Source of the DNA: Bretschneidera sinensis
Lineage: Eukaryota; Streptophyta; Magnoliopsida; Brassicales; Akaniaceae
Direction of reading: 5' to 3'
Assembly: GCA_023935145.1 (NCBI GenBank)
Contig: CM043703.1
Span: 27,404,227-27,468,226, forward strand
DNA: 64,000 nt
Position 1 is the first letter of the stretch. Each line of letters begins with the position of its first letter. The translations under genes were made by a program, and so were the position numbers. The notes below the pieces were generated by a model. The model was not told the DNA's origin and made no database searches. It saw only the letters and a program-made list of their open reading frames with translations. Below, piece by piece: positions 46,744 through 58,581 of the stretch.

Positions 46744-47866
46744 ACCATTAGTGTGTGGATTTAATCTCCTTTGAGATTCGAAATCATTTTCACCAACTTT
46801 CTTATTGTTTGGAAATTGACAAAAATCTTCCTATATATTTTGTCTATCTTTGACCTCATAGATTCATGACCATTCTTGCGGCTATGTTGCAGCCCAGTGG
46901 TTGCCAGAAGTGCAACTGAAATAGCCTACAAATCCACCCTAGTTTATTTTCGTAAAAATCCGTGGCTAGTTTCTCATACAACAGTTTTGCTGGTTGCCAG
47001 ATCTGTGGCCAAGACAACTGACAAATCGACGACAGAGATAGCCTTCAAATCCGCGGACTGGGAGCTTGTGCAATAGTTGCGCTGGTTGCTTGATCAATGA
47101 TCAAAATAGTTGAATTTACATGGTGGTGGATTATTGGCGCAATAGTTTTGATTATAGTCACCAGGTCCATGACGACACTATCCTTTGTCTGGATCTGGCT
47201 TGGACATCCGACATAAGCTGTATCTGATTTTGCATTTTCTTTTTGGAATTATCTTCTTTTGATTAATTTTTCTTGATTATTGTAGTTTTTTTTTCTTAAA
47301 AAAAAAATTGCGTTCTTATTGCTTGATTTATAAAGTTGTGGAACAGATTGTGAAAATTTTTGTTGTAATTGTTCAAAATTAAGATTATTGTTGTTTATGA
47401 TAATTAATACAAATTTTGAGTTTGAAATTTATTGTTAGAATTAAGATTATTATTTTATCTTTTATAATCAAGATAAATTTTAAGTATAAAATCTAAAAGT
47501 ATTTATCAATAATTAATTAACTATGAACGGTAATTTGGAGTTCTTTAAAAAAATTACTTTATTTACATGCTTTTTAACCAAAATACTAACATGTAACTAA
47601 TGAGATTTCTAACCGGGAGAGATAACAAAATTCCAAACTATGAATGGAAAATAATTTTTTTGCTTACGAATTCTAAAAAAAAATAAATAAATAGAAAGGT
47701 ATTAAGTGAAAATGAGAAACTATATATTTCTAGCAAACTATGAATCATATACTGTCTTCCTCACATAACTTTTTCTTGATTGATATTGTTCCACTAGTAA
47801 ATGCTTAAAGCATCAACTCTTTGTTTTCTTTATTGAATACAAGTTATTGACTGTCTAATATTTATT

Positions 47867-48548
47867 ATGAGGAAATTTGTGAATTCGCAGACCATTTTAT
47901 CAGTGAGTTCTTGGAGGTGCAAGACCGATATTCAGCTTCAAAATGTAGTGGCCACTAGCTGGAGACCTACTGCTAGGGGTTGGGTTAAAGTAAATATTGA
48001 TGGGGCAATGTTTTCCCTTCCGGGCTACGATAGGGATTGTTCGGGACGAGAGCTGAGAGTTTCTGGCTGCAATGTCTTGTAAGATTAATAGCATAGTAGA
48101 TCCAGAGTTTGATGAAGCAATGGCAATGAGAGAGGCGATTGACTTTGATGAGGGATTGGGCTTGCAGCATGTCGTTTTTGAGACTGATTGCCTTCGTGTG
48201 TATCAGACAGCTCAGAGAGATGCTAAGTGTTGGAGACCCCAAATAACAAAATGACACAATACTTAATAAAAGGTCAATTCGCAGGACTTTTCTAATTGAT
48301 CAAATCAAGTTTATTTCCAACAGGATTTGTCCACAATGGATCCTGTTATTAATAATATCGAAGCTCTCCTTGGGAACTTCTGTGCGTGGAAGATTTTTCA
48401 TGCACCTAGAACATGTAATGAAGCAGCTCATCCCTTAGCCAAGAATACTCTCACTACCGAGGAGCGTTGTTTGGTTAGAGGATTCACCAAATTTTCTAGC
48501 TCCTTCAATTTTAAAGGACTCCATGTTTTGAGTTTTGACAGTAAATGA
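47867..48548 (+). pseudogene. RNase H-like (RVT_3) pseudogene, unit 5
   Basis: The best preserved copy: 47867-48082 (WRPTARGWVKVNIDGA), 48072-48254 (IVDPEFDEAMAMREAIDF, TDCLRVYQ) and 48327-48548 (IEALLGNF, APRTCNEAAHPLAK). One frameshift lies between pieces 1 and 2, and an intron-like interval ending in tttccaacag between pieces 2 and 3. The Asp, Glu, Asp and His positions expected for plant RNase H-like domains are all visible. About 180 residues in total is near the usual domain length. Probably inactive. Confidence 0.62.
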
Positions 48549-49086
48549 AAATTTATGTTCCTTCTCTAAAAAACTTGGAAAAATTACATTTAGCCACCTA
48601 TAGTATGGCTTAACCGACACATAAGAACCCGTAGTTTCAAAATATACAGATACCCATGGATATATTATAATCAAGAATACAGATATCCCCACCGTTAAAT
48701 AACTGTTAGTAAAATTTGTTATCTCCCGTCAACCCCCATTACACGTCAGCATTTTTTAAGAAATATGCCCATAGTACCCTTGACAGATACCTTTCACAAC
48801 CCAAAGCAAAATCAGATTCAAAAGCAAAACTGGAAGATTCAACACGTTTTCAATCTGTATCTTTGAGTAACAAACAAGGGAAATCATGTACGCTTTCTTT
48901 TCCTTTTTGTTTCTTCTTTCACTACCACAAAAAATTCAGATCTTCAATGGTAAGAATCTGTTTGGCATAGAAACAAAGTGTGTGTTTATCAATTGTTGTA
49001 ACAAACTCCATTGAGGTATATACTAATGTCTGACTCCACGCGTTTTCAGCTCAAGCACCACTTATTGTGCCATCTTTTGAGAATAA

Positions 49087-49360
49087 CAATTACATTTCTT
49101 TTATCAAAATTAGTATTTTGATTCTGAGCAAAACATAGATTTGAGTTCATCTAAGCAATTTCCAGTTCCACAATACCCGACAAAAAATGTAGACAGGATG
49201 TCATTCCTCTAATAACGAAGTAGTAGTAAAATGGCATAATTAAAACCCAGGCAAACCGCTCCGATCCAAATGCAAAGGCTTCGCCCATTCAATCCCATCT
49301 TTTGATTCTTGAACCCACCATCCCTAAAACCCCTGCGGGGAGAATATGGGGCTAAAGAAG
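49087..49360. repeat. Array unit 6 (left block only)
   Basis: Left-block start through 'gaatatggggctaaagaag', where element E is inserted. The rest of the unit is absent: after the nested elements the sequence resumes in the right block at about 58591. Confidence 0.8.
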
Positions 49361-49906
49361 TGTTATTGATGGAGACAATTGTTATAGTTGGCCAAGTGGG
49401 AGAAATAAAACAATTAATTCGGTGGAGTGGAGGCAAGATAAAATTAGACTTTGCCGGCAGCTGCAAAATTGGACTTTGCCAACAGTTGGCAAATTGGCCT
49501 TTGCTAGCAGTAGTCAAATTGGATTTTGCCAGCCGCCATTTCTTTTTATCTTGTTTTGTGTTCACACTCATGTTCACACTCAATCTTGTTTTATACTCAT
49601 GTTCACACTCAAGCTTGGTTTGTGTTCACACTCAATGCTGAGCCTATAAATAGGTATTGAATCCTTGGTTTCAAAATCATCATAACACAGAAGGAAATAT
49701 TGTGAGAGACAGAGTGTTTTGTAAAATCCAAGTGAGTGGCCCTTTTGTAACAGAACACTGCTCTAGTTTTCTCTGGGATTTTTTGCCAAATAGAAAAATA
49801 CTCTGGCTGTTGGTCCGAGGAGTAGGCTCATTGCCGAACCTCGTTAATCTCTGTGTTTAATTCTTTGTATGTGCTGTTGTTCGAATTTATTGCTATTTCC
49901 TTAACA
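49361..49906 (+). repeat. Element E 5' LTR (546 bp)
   Basis: TGTTAT...TTAACA. U3 contains about four degenerate repeats of a caaattggactttgccagca-like module (about 49440-49535) and several 'gttcacactca' repeats (about 49558-49635), both typical of LTR enhancer-like regions. The motif gtaggctcattgccgaacct near 49822 is nearly identical to the family-1 U5 motif. Confidence 0.9.
49645..49653 (+). promoter_or_regulatory. TATA box of element E
   Basis: tataaatag directly after the 'gttcacactca' repeats, at the expected U3/R border of the 5' LTR. Confidence 0.6.
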
Positions 49907-49908
49907 AC

Positions 49909-49920
49909 TGGTATCAAAGC
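49909..49920 (+). other. Element E primer-binding site
   Basis: TGGTATCAAAGC two bases after the LTR, complementary to initiator Met-tRNA except for A in place of G at position 9. Confidence 0.85.
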
Positions 49921-50085
49921 CTTTGGTTATATATTTCTGTCTATTTTTTTTTGTGAAGTTACTATTCACATAAATAGTGAAATTTTACCGGTGGTACCGA
50001 TTCATCGGCAACGGTGCTCTAATAGACGGAGGTTCGCAGGAATTGTCAGAAAAGATCCAAAGAAATCCATATTCGAGTGGGAGTA

Positions 50086-53000
50086 ATGGCGAACGAAGGT
50101 AAAGTAAAGATCGAGAAGTTCAATAGAGCAAACTTCGGTTTGTGGAAGATGCAAATAGAGGATTATCTTTACCAGAAAGACCTCTATCTTCCTCTTGGCA
50201 GCAAAACAAAGAAACCACAGGAAATGACAGATGAACAGAGGGAGGTGCTGGACAGGAAGGCTCTTGGCACGATTAGACTCTCTCTCGCTGCAACTGTCGC
50301 GTTCAATATCTCGAAGGAAAAAACCACTGCAGATTTATTGGTGGCTCTGTCCAAAATGTACGAGAAGCCATCAGCCTCAAATAAGGTATTCTTGATGAAA
50401 AGACTCTGTAATATGATGATGGAATACGGCGGTAGCATCACTGAACTCTTGAACGGTTTCAACACACTGACAAGTCAGTTGGAATCTGTTGGGATTAGCT
50501 TTGACGATGAAGTTAGAGCACTGCTAACTTTGTCATCATTACTAGATAGCTGGGATAGTCTGGTAATGGCTGTTAGTAACTCTTCTGGCTCTGGAAAGCT
50601 AAAGTTCGATGATGTTGTGGGAGTTCTTCTAAATGAAGAATTGCGCAGAAGATCTTCAAGATCCGCGGAAATGTCTGGGAATGCTTTGAGCGTAGCAGAA
50701 AGAGGAAGATCTTCAAATAGAGAAAACAAGAATAGTGGAAGTTCTAAATTCAGGAAGAGTACATCAAGAGGACCAAAATCAAGAAGTGGAGGTTGCTGGA
50801 ACTGCGGAAAGAAAGGACATCTGATGAGAGATTGCAAAGCACCAAAGCAGAATGATAATCAGGAAAGTAAATATTCTATTAATCTTTCTGATAAAGATTC
50901 TGATGCTTTGATTCTTTCTGTTGCTGTACGTAATGATTTGTGGGTGATAGATTCTGGTGCATCTTTTCATGCTACCTGTCAAAAGGAGATACTCCCAAAT
51001 TATGTGCAGGGTGATTTCGGGAAAGTGTTTCTTGGAGATGATGAACCATGCAACATAACTGGAAGAGGAGATGTACAGATAAACCTGGCGAATGGGACTA
51101 CCCTACAGTTGAAGGATGTGCGACATGTTCCGAATCTCACAAGGAATTTGATATCAGTCGGCCAACTTTCAGATTCAGGATGCAGAACCACTTTCACAAG
51201 TGATTCCTGGAAGGTGTTGAAAGGGACTATGGTGATAGCTCACGGAAAGAAAGAAGGCACTCTCGATGTGACGAGTGGAACAAATAGTGTTCTAGCAGCT
51301 ACATCAACAGATTCGAGAGCAGACACCTGGCATCGCAGACTTGGGCATATGAGTGAAAAAGGTATGAAGGTCATGCTATCAAAAGGGAAGATTCCAAATT
51401 TGAAGCATCTGGACCTGAGCTTCTGTGAAGACTGTCTCTATGGAAAGCAGAAAAAGGTTAGTTTTTCTAAGACAGGCAGAAAACCAAACTTTGAAAAGCT
51501 GGAATTGGTCCATACAGACGTGTGGGGACCAACCAAGGTACCATCTCTTAATGGGTCTCAGTATTATGTTACTTTTATTGATGATGCCACTAGGAAGTTA
51601 TGGGTGTATTTTTTGAAGCATAAATCTGATGTATTTGATGTCTTCAAAAAGTGGAAAGCTATGGTTGAGACTGAAACAGGTCAGAAGCTAAAGTGTCTGA
51701 GGTCAGACAATGGTGGAGAATATTGCAGTGATGAATTTGAGGAATATTGTGCTCTTAATGGTGTTAAGAGGCAGAAGACAGTTCCTAAAACACCGCAGCA
51801 AAATGGAGTGGCAGAACGCATGAACTGAACCATTAATGAACGTGCTAGAAGCATGAGGATTAATGCTGGATTACCCAAACAGTTCTGGGCAGAAGCTGTG
51901 AACACATCAGTCTATCTGATCAACAAAGGACCATCTATTGTACTTGAGTTTGGACTTCCAGAAGAAGCGTGGACGGGAAAAGAGGTAAACCTATCACACT
52001 TAAGAATATTTGGTTGTACCTCTTATGTCCATATAAACTCAGATGAAAGGTCTAAGCTAGACCCAAAATCCAAAAAGTGTGTCTTTGTTGGATATAGAAT
52101 TAATGAGTTTGACTATCGGTTTTGGGATCCAAAAAACCGAAAAGTCTTCAGAAGTAGAGATGTAGTGTTTAACGAGAATGTTCTATATAAAGACATGATG
52201 AAACAGGTGGAAGGGGAAACAGAAAAGAAAGAGTTTGTAGAACTTGAGGAAATTTCTATAAAAGGAGTGTTACTACCCAGAAATGAGAACATAGAATCTC
52301 AGACTCTTGTTCCCCAAGTTCCCCCTCAAGAATTGAGGAGATCAGAAAGAGTTAACAAAAGTCAACTCCCGGCTCGTTATTTAACATCTCTGAATTATTT
52401 GTTATTAACTGACAATGGTGAACCAGAATGTTATGAAGAAGCAATGCAGGTTAAGGATAAGCTCAAGTGGGAGGCTGGAATGAATGAAGAGATGGACTCC
52501 AATATAGCAAATCAGACATGGGATTTAGCTGAGCTTCCAGAAGGCAAAAAAGCTTTACATAACAAGTGGGTTTACATTTTGAAAGAAGAACATGATGGAA
52601 CTAAGCGATACAAGGCCAGGCTGGTAGTCTAGGGATTTCAACAGAAGGTAGGTATCGACTATACTGAGATTTTCTCTCCTGTTGTAAAGTTGTGTACCAT
52701 CAGATCTGTATTGAGCATTGTTGCAGTAGAAGACTTACATCTAGAACAGCTAGATGTGAAAACCGCTTTCTTTCATGGTGATTTGAATGAAGATATCTTT
52801 ATGAAGCAACCACAAGGGTATGAAGAACTAGGGAAGGAAGAGTTGGTCTGTAAGCTCAAGAAAAGCTTGTATGGGTTGAAACAAGCACCCAGACAGTGGT
52901 ATATCAGGTTTGATAAATTCATGTCTAAAAACGGGTATACAAGATGTAATGCTGACCACTGTTGTTATTTCAAGAAGTTTGATGATTCCTACATCATTCT

Positions 53001-53970
53001 TCTATTGTATGTGGATGATATGCTTATTGCAGGATCAAGCATGATGGAAATAACAATGTTGAAGGAACAACTTTCCAAAGAGTTTTCTATGAAGGATTTG
53101 GGTATGGCTAAACAAATCCTTGGTATGTGGATCAGCAAAGATAGGAAAAATCAGAGATTGTGGCTATCTCAGGAACAGTGCATCGAAAAGGTACTAAAAA
53201 GGTTCAACATGGATCAGGCTAAAACGGTGAGCACTCCACTAGCAAGTCACTTCGCACTTTCAAAAGGGCAAGGTGCGACGACAGTCGAAGAATATGAATA
53301 CATGTCAAAAGTACCATATGCCTCAGCAATTGGTAGCCTCATGTATGCTATTGTCCGTACCAGACCAGATATTGCGCAAGCAGTGGGAGTCGTGAGCAGA
53401 TTAATGAATAATCCAGGCAAGGAGCATTGGAAGGCTGTGCAGTGGATTATGAGGTACTTGAGAGGTACCACTAATCTATCCCTATGCTATGATGGATCAA
53501 AGATCTGTTTGAAGGGTTATGTTGATTCTGACATGGCAGGAGACCTCGATGGTAGAAATAGTACTACAGGGTACGTCTTTACACTGGGCAGTGCAACAGT
53601 GAGTTGTGTCTCAAGATTACAGAAGATCGTAACTCTTTTGACTACAGAAGCAGAGTACGTGGTAGCTATAGAAATGTGTAAAGAAATGGTATGGCTATAA
53701 AGTCTATTCAGAGAATTAGACAAAGAGCAGAAGGACTGTAAGATTTACAGTGATAGTCCGAGTGCAATTCATCTGGCCAAAAATTCTGCATTTCATGCCA
53801 GGACAAAGCGCATCGACATCAGATACCATTTCATACGGGGGCTCTTAGAAGAAAGGGTTATTATGCTGGAAAAGATTCACACCAGCAAGAATCCCGCAGA
53901 CATGTTAACCAAGACTGTTACGGTTGAGAAGCTGAAAGAATGTTCAGCTTCGATCGGTCTTCACGCCTGA
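50086..53970 (+). pseudogene. Element E gag-pol (full-length frame with three stop codons)
   Basis: From ATG 50086 to the stop at 53968-53970 there are 1294 codons in one frame, about the usual copia length, with no frameshift. Domains: gag (KFNRANFGLWKMQIEDYLYQ, UBN2-like); zinc knuckle CWNCGKKGHLMRDC at about residue 237; protease DSGA with Asp at 289; GAG-pre-integrase HRRLGHMSEKG; integrase with D478, D541 and E577, the last two 35 residues apart (D,D35E); RT with LDVKTAFFHGDL, YGLKQAPRQWY and YVDDML (first Asp 977); RNase H with YVDSDMAGD, TTEAEYVVA and RYHFIRG. Stops are at 51826-51828 (probably Arg CGA to TGA), 52630-52632, and 53698-53700 (probably Gln CAA to TAA). These inactivate it, but it resembles what a partner able to mobilise family 1 would look like. 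Confidence 0.94.
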
Positions 53971-54028
53971 AGAAGCGGAAGAAGACTCACACCTAGTTTT
54001 GACTATGTTGAAAATGGAAAATTGTCTC

Positions 54029-54040
54029 CAAGTGGGAGAT
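54029..54040 (+). other. Element E polypurine tract
   Basis: aagtgggagat directly before the 3' LTR, the expected plus-strand primer for reverse transcription. Confidence 0.75.
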
Positions 54041-54233
54041 TGTTATTGATGAAGACAATTGTAATTGGTGGCCAAGTGGGAGAAATAAAACAATGAACTC
54101 GGTGGAGTGGAGACAAGATAAAATTAGACTTTGCTGGCAGCTGCAAGATTGGACTTTGCCAGTAGTTGGCAAATTGGCCTTTGCTAGCAGTAGTCAAATT
54201 GGATTTTGCCAGCCGCCATTTCTTTTTATCTTG
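54041..54233 (+). repeat. Element E 3' LTR, first 193 bp
   Basis: Matches the start of the 5' LTR including three of the degenerate U3 modules, then stops at 'tttttatcttg', where element D begins. No later part of this LTR is found in the window. Confidence 0.9.
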
Positions 54234-55147
54234 TGTAGGAAATCACCTTAGCAAGATGCCTAGGTGGTGATCTTCCAAACACCTAAGTCTTGAATGACTT
54301 GTAGAAAGAATTTCAGCAATCGAACACAAGAACAGAAAATCAAAGAAAGAAAGAAGACAAGTAATTTTTTGTCGAGGTTCGGCAATGTGCCTACGTCCCC
54401 GTGAGTTCCTCCGAACTCTCTGCACTATCTCAATGGTTCTTACAAAGTTACAGCAATCCCCTTCAAGAATCCAAGTTCTTGAAGAAACAAGAAGAGAAGG
54501 AAGAATATGAGAACTCAACAATGTTCTCTAATCTAATCTAGACTCTCTCTATCTTATTACAACCAGCCTCACTACAAGAGTCCCTCTTGTGTTTATATCT
54601 CTCTAGAAAATTCTATCTTAGTGTTTACAATGATCTCACAATGTCACAAATCTCTCTTGTATGTGTGTTGAATAAACCTTGTTGTAGTGTTCAAAATGAG
54701 GCTTGAGAACCCCTTTTATAGCCTTTCACTTCTTGGACATTCTTGTGAGTCATTATCCTCCCTTTGATCATGTTCTTCCTTTAATCTCAGCCCTTCATCA
54801 CTCTCCAAGTGATGCTGTGCGTTTTGGTGTGGTGCACACATGATTGGAGAGGTCTTATGCATGCTGGATCATGTGTGCACACACGTGCTGTGTGCTGTGG
54901 CACTGGGGCAGGGCTGGAAGCATGGCTTGCTGTGTGCTGCGACGTGACCTGATGCTGTGCGCACACCTGCTGCTTGTGTGCCGAAACTTGCACAGCAGTG
55001 TGCCTGACCTTCCAACGCTCAAAACTTAAGCACACACTTGTGTGCAACCTTTTAACTTGCTGAAATTTGATATTCCACAATTGGTTTGGACTTTAACCAA
55101 CTTTAGACCATGTTTGGATATGTTTGAAACTTAGACAAATAACAACA
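54234..55147 (-). repeat. Element D 3' LTR (914 bp)
   Basis: Begins TGTAGG (family consensus TGTTGG) and ends AACAACA. Longer than element A's LTR because of extra GC-rich sequence at about 54835-54925. Its inner edge, read on the minus strand, is acaaaggtagagat. Confidence 0.88.
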
Positions 55148-55230
55148 ATCTCTACCTTTGTCTAAGTGTTCAAAAAACCTGAACCATTGTGCAGAAAGCT
55201 TCGGGATCCAAACTCATATTGAGTTACCAA

Positions 55231-58200
55231 TTAACCAACTCCAATCCTAAGTAATTCAAGGCAATGATTGAACTTACTTAGAGGTAAGACTTTAGTACCT
55301 AAATCTACAGGACTTTCCTCCATGGTCTTCTTGTTAACATGAATGCATCATTTCGTATCATTTTCTAGAATGTAATGATACTGAACATCCATATACTTTG
55401 TCCCCTCATGGAACATCGGATTCCTCCACAAGTTCCCCACACTTTGGCTATCCAAAGACACCACAACCTGCTCTTTTAGGACCTCCCACTCGTCCAACAA
55501 CCCTTTGCACCCCACAGCCTCCTTTATGGCTTCCATAGCTGCTACGCATTCTGCCTCAGTTGTTATGAGTGTTACCATTGGCTGCCACTGAGCCTCCTTA
55601 TTTCTCAGCAACCACTTCATCCCAAGCCAATGCTCTTTTCCGGGATTACTCACAATTTTGCTGAGAACACCCATTGCCCAAGAAACCCTCAACCAACTTC
55701 TCTCCTTTTCTTGGATGATTCTCATCCTAAGGATCTTTTGTGCAAGGCTGAGATCCTTTCTCTTGAACTCCTCACTAAGTTGAGATGTAAACCTTTCCAT
55801 CCTCTCCCTGCTGTTCCAAACCAACAGCCCATTAATGACATAGATGAGGATACTCACCATCTTCTCCACCTTGTGTCCAGGTGAGAAAGTTCTTGTGAAA
55901 TCTATGTTTTCTTTCCTTGTGAACCCATTCACCACCAGCCTAGCCTTGTTTCGGACTTCATCTCTTGGAGGGTACCCTTCTTTGATCTTGTAAGTGCACT
56001 TATATTCCATAACTTTCTGCTTTCTTGGAATTTTCACCAATTCCTAGAAGTTGTTCTCCTTCAAAGAATCCATTTCTTCCTCTATAGCTAGCTTCGATCT
56101 TGGCAAATCCTTACATCCCATGTAAGTCCCTTGTTCACTCATCCCTCCTTTCATCTAAGGAGCTGCTACATCCGCAGCATCCGCAAACCCACATCTTGAA
56201 GGTGGTCCGACCAACCTTCTTTCCCGGTCTCTTATGAGCTGAAAGTCCTTCTGACTTGCTGCAGCATCCTCTTCTTGTTCAGCTTCTTCTTGAGTTTCTT
56301 GAGCTTGGAAATCATCCAAGGGCTCTACCTGGTCTGAACCCTCGTGCCTCCTCTGCTCTACCTAAACAGAATCTCCCTTGATGCTATGCTCCACAAGAAC
56401 CAAACTGGTTTGCTCACTAGCCCCTGTAGGGTTAGTATTCTCCAAGTAGGGAAATAGCAATTTATTAAAAATAACATCCCTACTTATTATGAGTTTAAAT
56501 CCTTCTTTTTCTAAGGACCACAACCTGTACCCCTTAGCCCCTTCCCCATATCCTAGAAACACATATTTTCTAGATCCTGGGCTAAGCTTATCCTCCTTTT
56601 GGAGTGCATACGCAGCACACCCAAAAGTCCTAAGGTTGTCCAACTCAGGGGGTTTTCCACTCCACAAATCTTTGGGAGTCTTATGGTATACAATCCTAGA
56701 GGGTGATCTATTAATCAAATATGCAGCTGTAGACACCGCTTCGACCCAAAAATATTTTGGTAACCCAGATCATATTAGCATGCACCTAACTTTTTCCATA
56801 AGGGTTCGATTCATTCTTTTAGCAACTCCACTTTGCTGAGGGATTTCCACAACCGTCCTATGTCTTAGAATGCTATTTAACTTACAGAATTGATCAAGTT
56901 CTTGGTTAAAAATTTTTAAGCCATTATCGGTTCTTATCCCCTTAACTACTCTACCCATTTAAGTCTCAACCAGCCCTTTCCACACCACTAACTTATTCAA
57001 TGCATCTGATTTATTTTTCACCAAATAAACCCACACTTTTCTTGAATAATCATCAATTAAAGACAGAAAGTAAATGTTACCTCCCCGTGTTGGTGTCCTT
57101 GCTGGTCCCCAAAGGTCCGCATGAATGTAGTCAAGAATGCCCTTAGACTTGTGCACTCCGGTGTTGAAGCTGACCCGATGTTGCTGCCTAAGAACACAGC
57201 TCTTACAGGAATCCATTTTTTCTACTTTTTCACCACCAAGTAGACCTTCCTTGCTAAGTACTTGCAGGCCCTTTTCGCTCATGTGTCCCAAGCGAGTGTG
57301 CCAAAGGGCTGCTTTGTCCAGCTCAGCCATCAAGCTTGCTGCTTGATCATTGGTTTCTGTTTCTTCGATCATCTCATAGAGTCCATCTTTTCTTGCTGCC
57401 TTGATCACTACCAAAGATCCCTTGGCCACCTTGATCTTTCCTCCCTCTATCTTGCATGTATAGCCCATGGAATCCAGCTGCCCCAATGAGATCAAGTTCC
57501 TTTTCAAATCTGGAACATACCTCACATTTTACAGCAGCCTTGTGACTCCATCAAACATCCTCAATTGGATGTCTCCAATCCCTCTCACTTGGCAAGAATT
57601 ATCATTCCCCAAGAAGACCCTTTCATCATTGATCTTCTGGAAATTCTTGATTCATTCTTTGTGAGGACTCATAAGATGAGTGCACCCAGAATCAAGAATC
57701 CACTTTTCGCTGCCTTGCCTCCTGCTCACATCCGAGCACACAACAAGAACATCATCACCTTCCTGTTCTCCCATGGCAACCGAAGCCTCACCATTGTTGG
57801 TATGGCTTCTCCTCTCATCCCACATCCTCTTCTTGCAATCTTTCTTGAAATGGCCCTCCTTGTTACAGTAGAAGCACCTCCTTCCTCCAACCCTTGGTTT
57901 AGAGTGTGCTCTCCTATAGCTTTCTCCTCTACCATTGTCCCGGTAGTAGTCATTGTTTCTGCCATTCCGAGCTGCTGACCTTCCTCTTATGAACAGGCCT
58001 TCACCACTTGATGTCTCCTTCATCTTGGCTTTGAAATCATGTGCCCTTATGGCATTGATCACAATCTCCTTTGTCAAAGAATCCCTTCCATACTCAATTG
58101 CATTAATCAAATTATCAAAGCAATCTGGAAGTGAATTTAATAAAATAACAGCCAATTGTTCATCCGGAAAAGAAATGCTACAGCTATTCAAATCTTGAAC

Positions 58201-58581
58201 TAGCTTATTAAAGACATTAGGATTATCTTGCAACTCCTTACTAGGGTCCATTTTAAAAGAAAAGATTCTTTTAAGAAGATAAATTTTGTTAGGGAGAGTT
58301 TTGGTAAGAAACAACTCATCTAGTTTCTTCCATATGACAGTCGGATCCTCCGAGTCTCCGCACTCCCTTGTGACACTATCCGACATGTGCAAGAAAATGG
58401 TGCTGTAAGCCATCTTCTTCATCTCGGTCCGCTGGTCCTCTGTGACACTTGCTGGAAAAGCATCATCTTCTCCAATAGCCAAGTCCACTTTCTGCTGCAT
58501 TAGAACCGCCTTGATCTTCCGCTTCCATAAGGCAAAGTCCCCCTTTCCATCAAACTTCTCCACACAGAAATTTGAAGCCAT
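55231..58581 (-). pseudogene. Element D gag-pol (one frame, eight stop codons)
   Basis: ATG 58579-58581 to stop 55231-55233 is 1116 codons plus stop, with all open pieces in one frame. Stops lie at 57652, 57529, 56959, 56770, 56362, 56155, 56044 and 55348 (first base of each, plus-strand numbering). Domains: gag (KFDGKGDFALWKRKIK, then the DEQLAVILLNSLPD region absent from A), zinc knuckle CFYCNKEGHFKKDC, protease LDSGCTHLM, GAG-pre-integrase LGHMSEKG, integrase HADLWGP and RTDNG, RT N-terminus CTYKIKEG, then RT end and shortened RNase H (TTEAECVAA). The protease triad is intact, and the gag is the best preserved of family 1 here. RT core missing. Confidence 0.9.

Larger units (their letters stand above)
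41838..49086. repeat. Array unit 5
   Basis: Complete in order but with deletions: part of the left block (junction near 42829 at a shared gaag), the long-TIR element and neighbouring sequence (junction near 42899, shared with unit 7), and the G core (near 44565). It carries a family-1 solo LTR near its left end. In its H-to-J region it shares many base changes with unit 7 and not with units 1-4. Confidence 0.83.
49361..54233 (+). mobile_element. Family-2 copia element E, 3' LTR interrupted by element D
   Basis: 5' LTR, primer site, a single gag-pol frame, polypurine tract and the first 193 bp of the 3' LTR, which is then broken at 54234 by element D. Within the shared 193 bp the two LTRs differ at about eleven positions, so E is clearly older than element A. 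The right end of E and its right target duplication are lost. Unlike family 1, it has a full set of copia domains including the RT core. Confidence 0.93.

Noticed and set aside
50184..50982. Minus-strand frames under the element E gag
   Set aside because: Antisense shadows of a well-supported plus-strand gag-pol frame.
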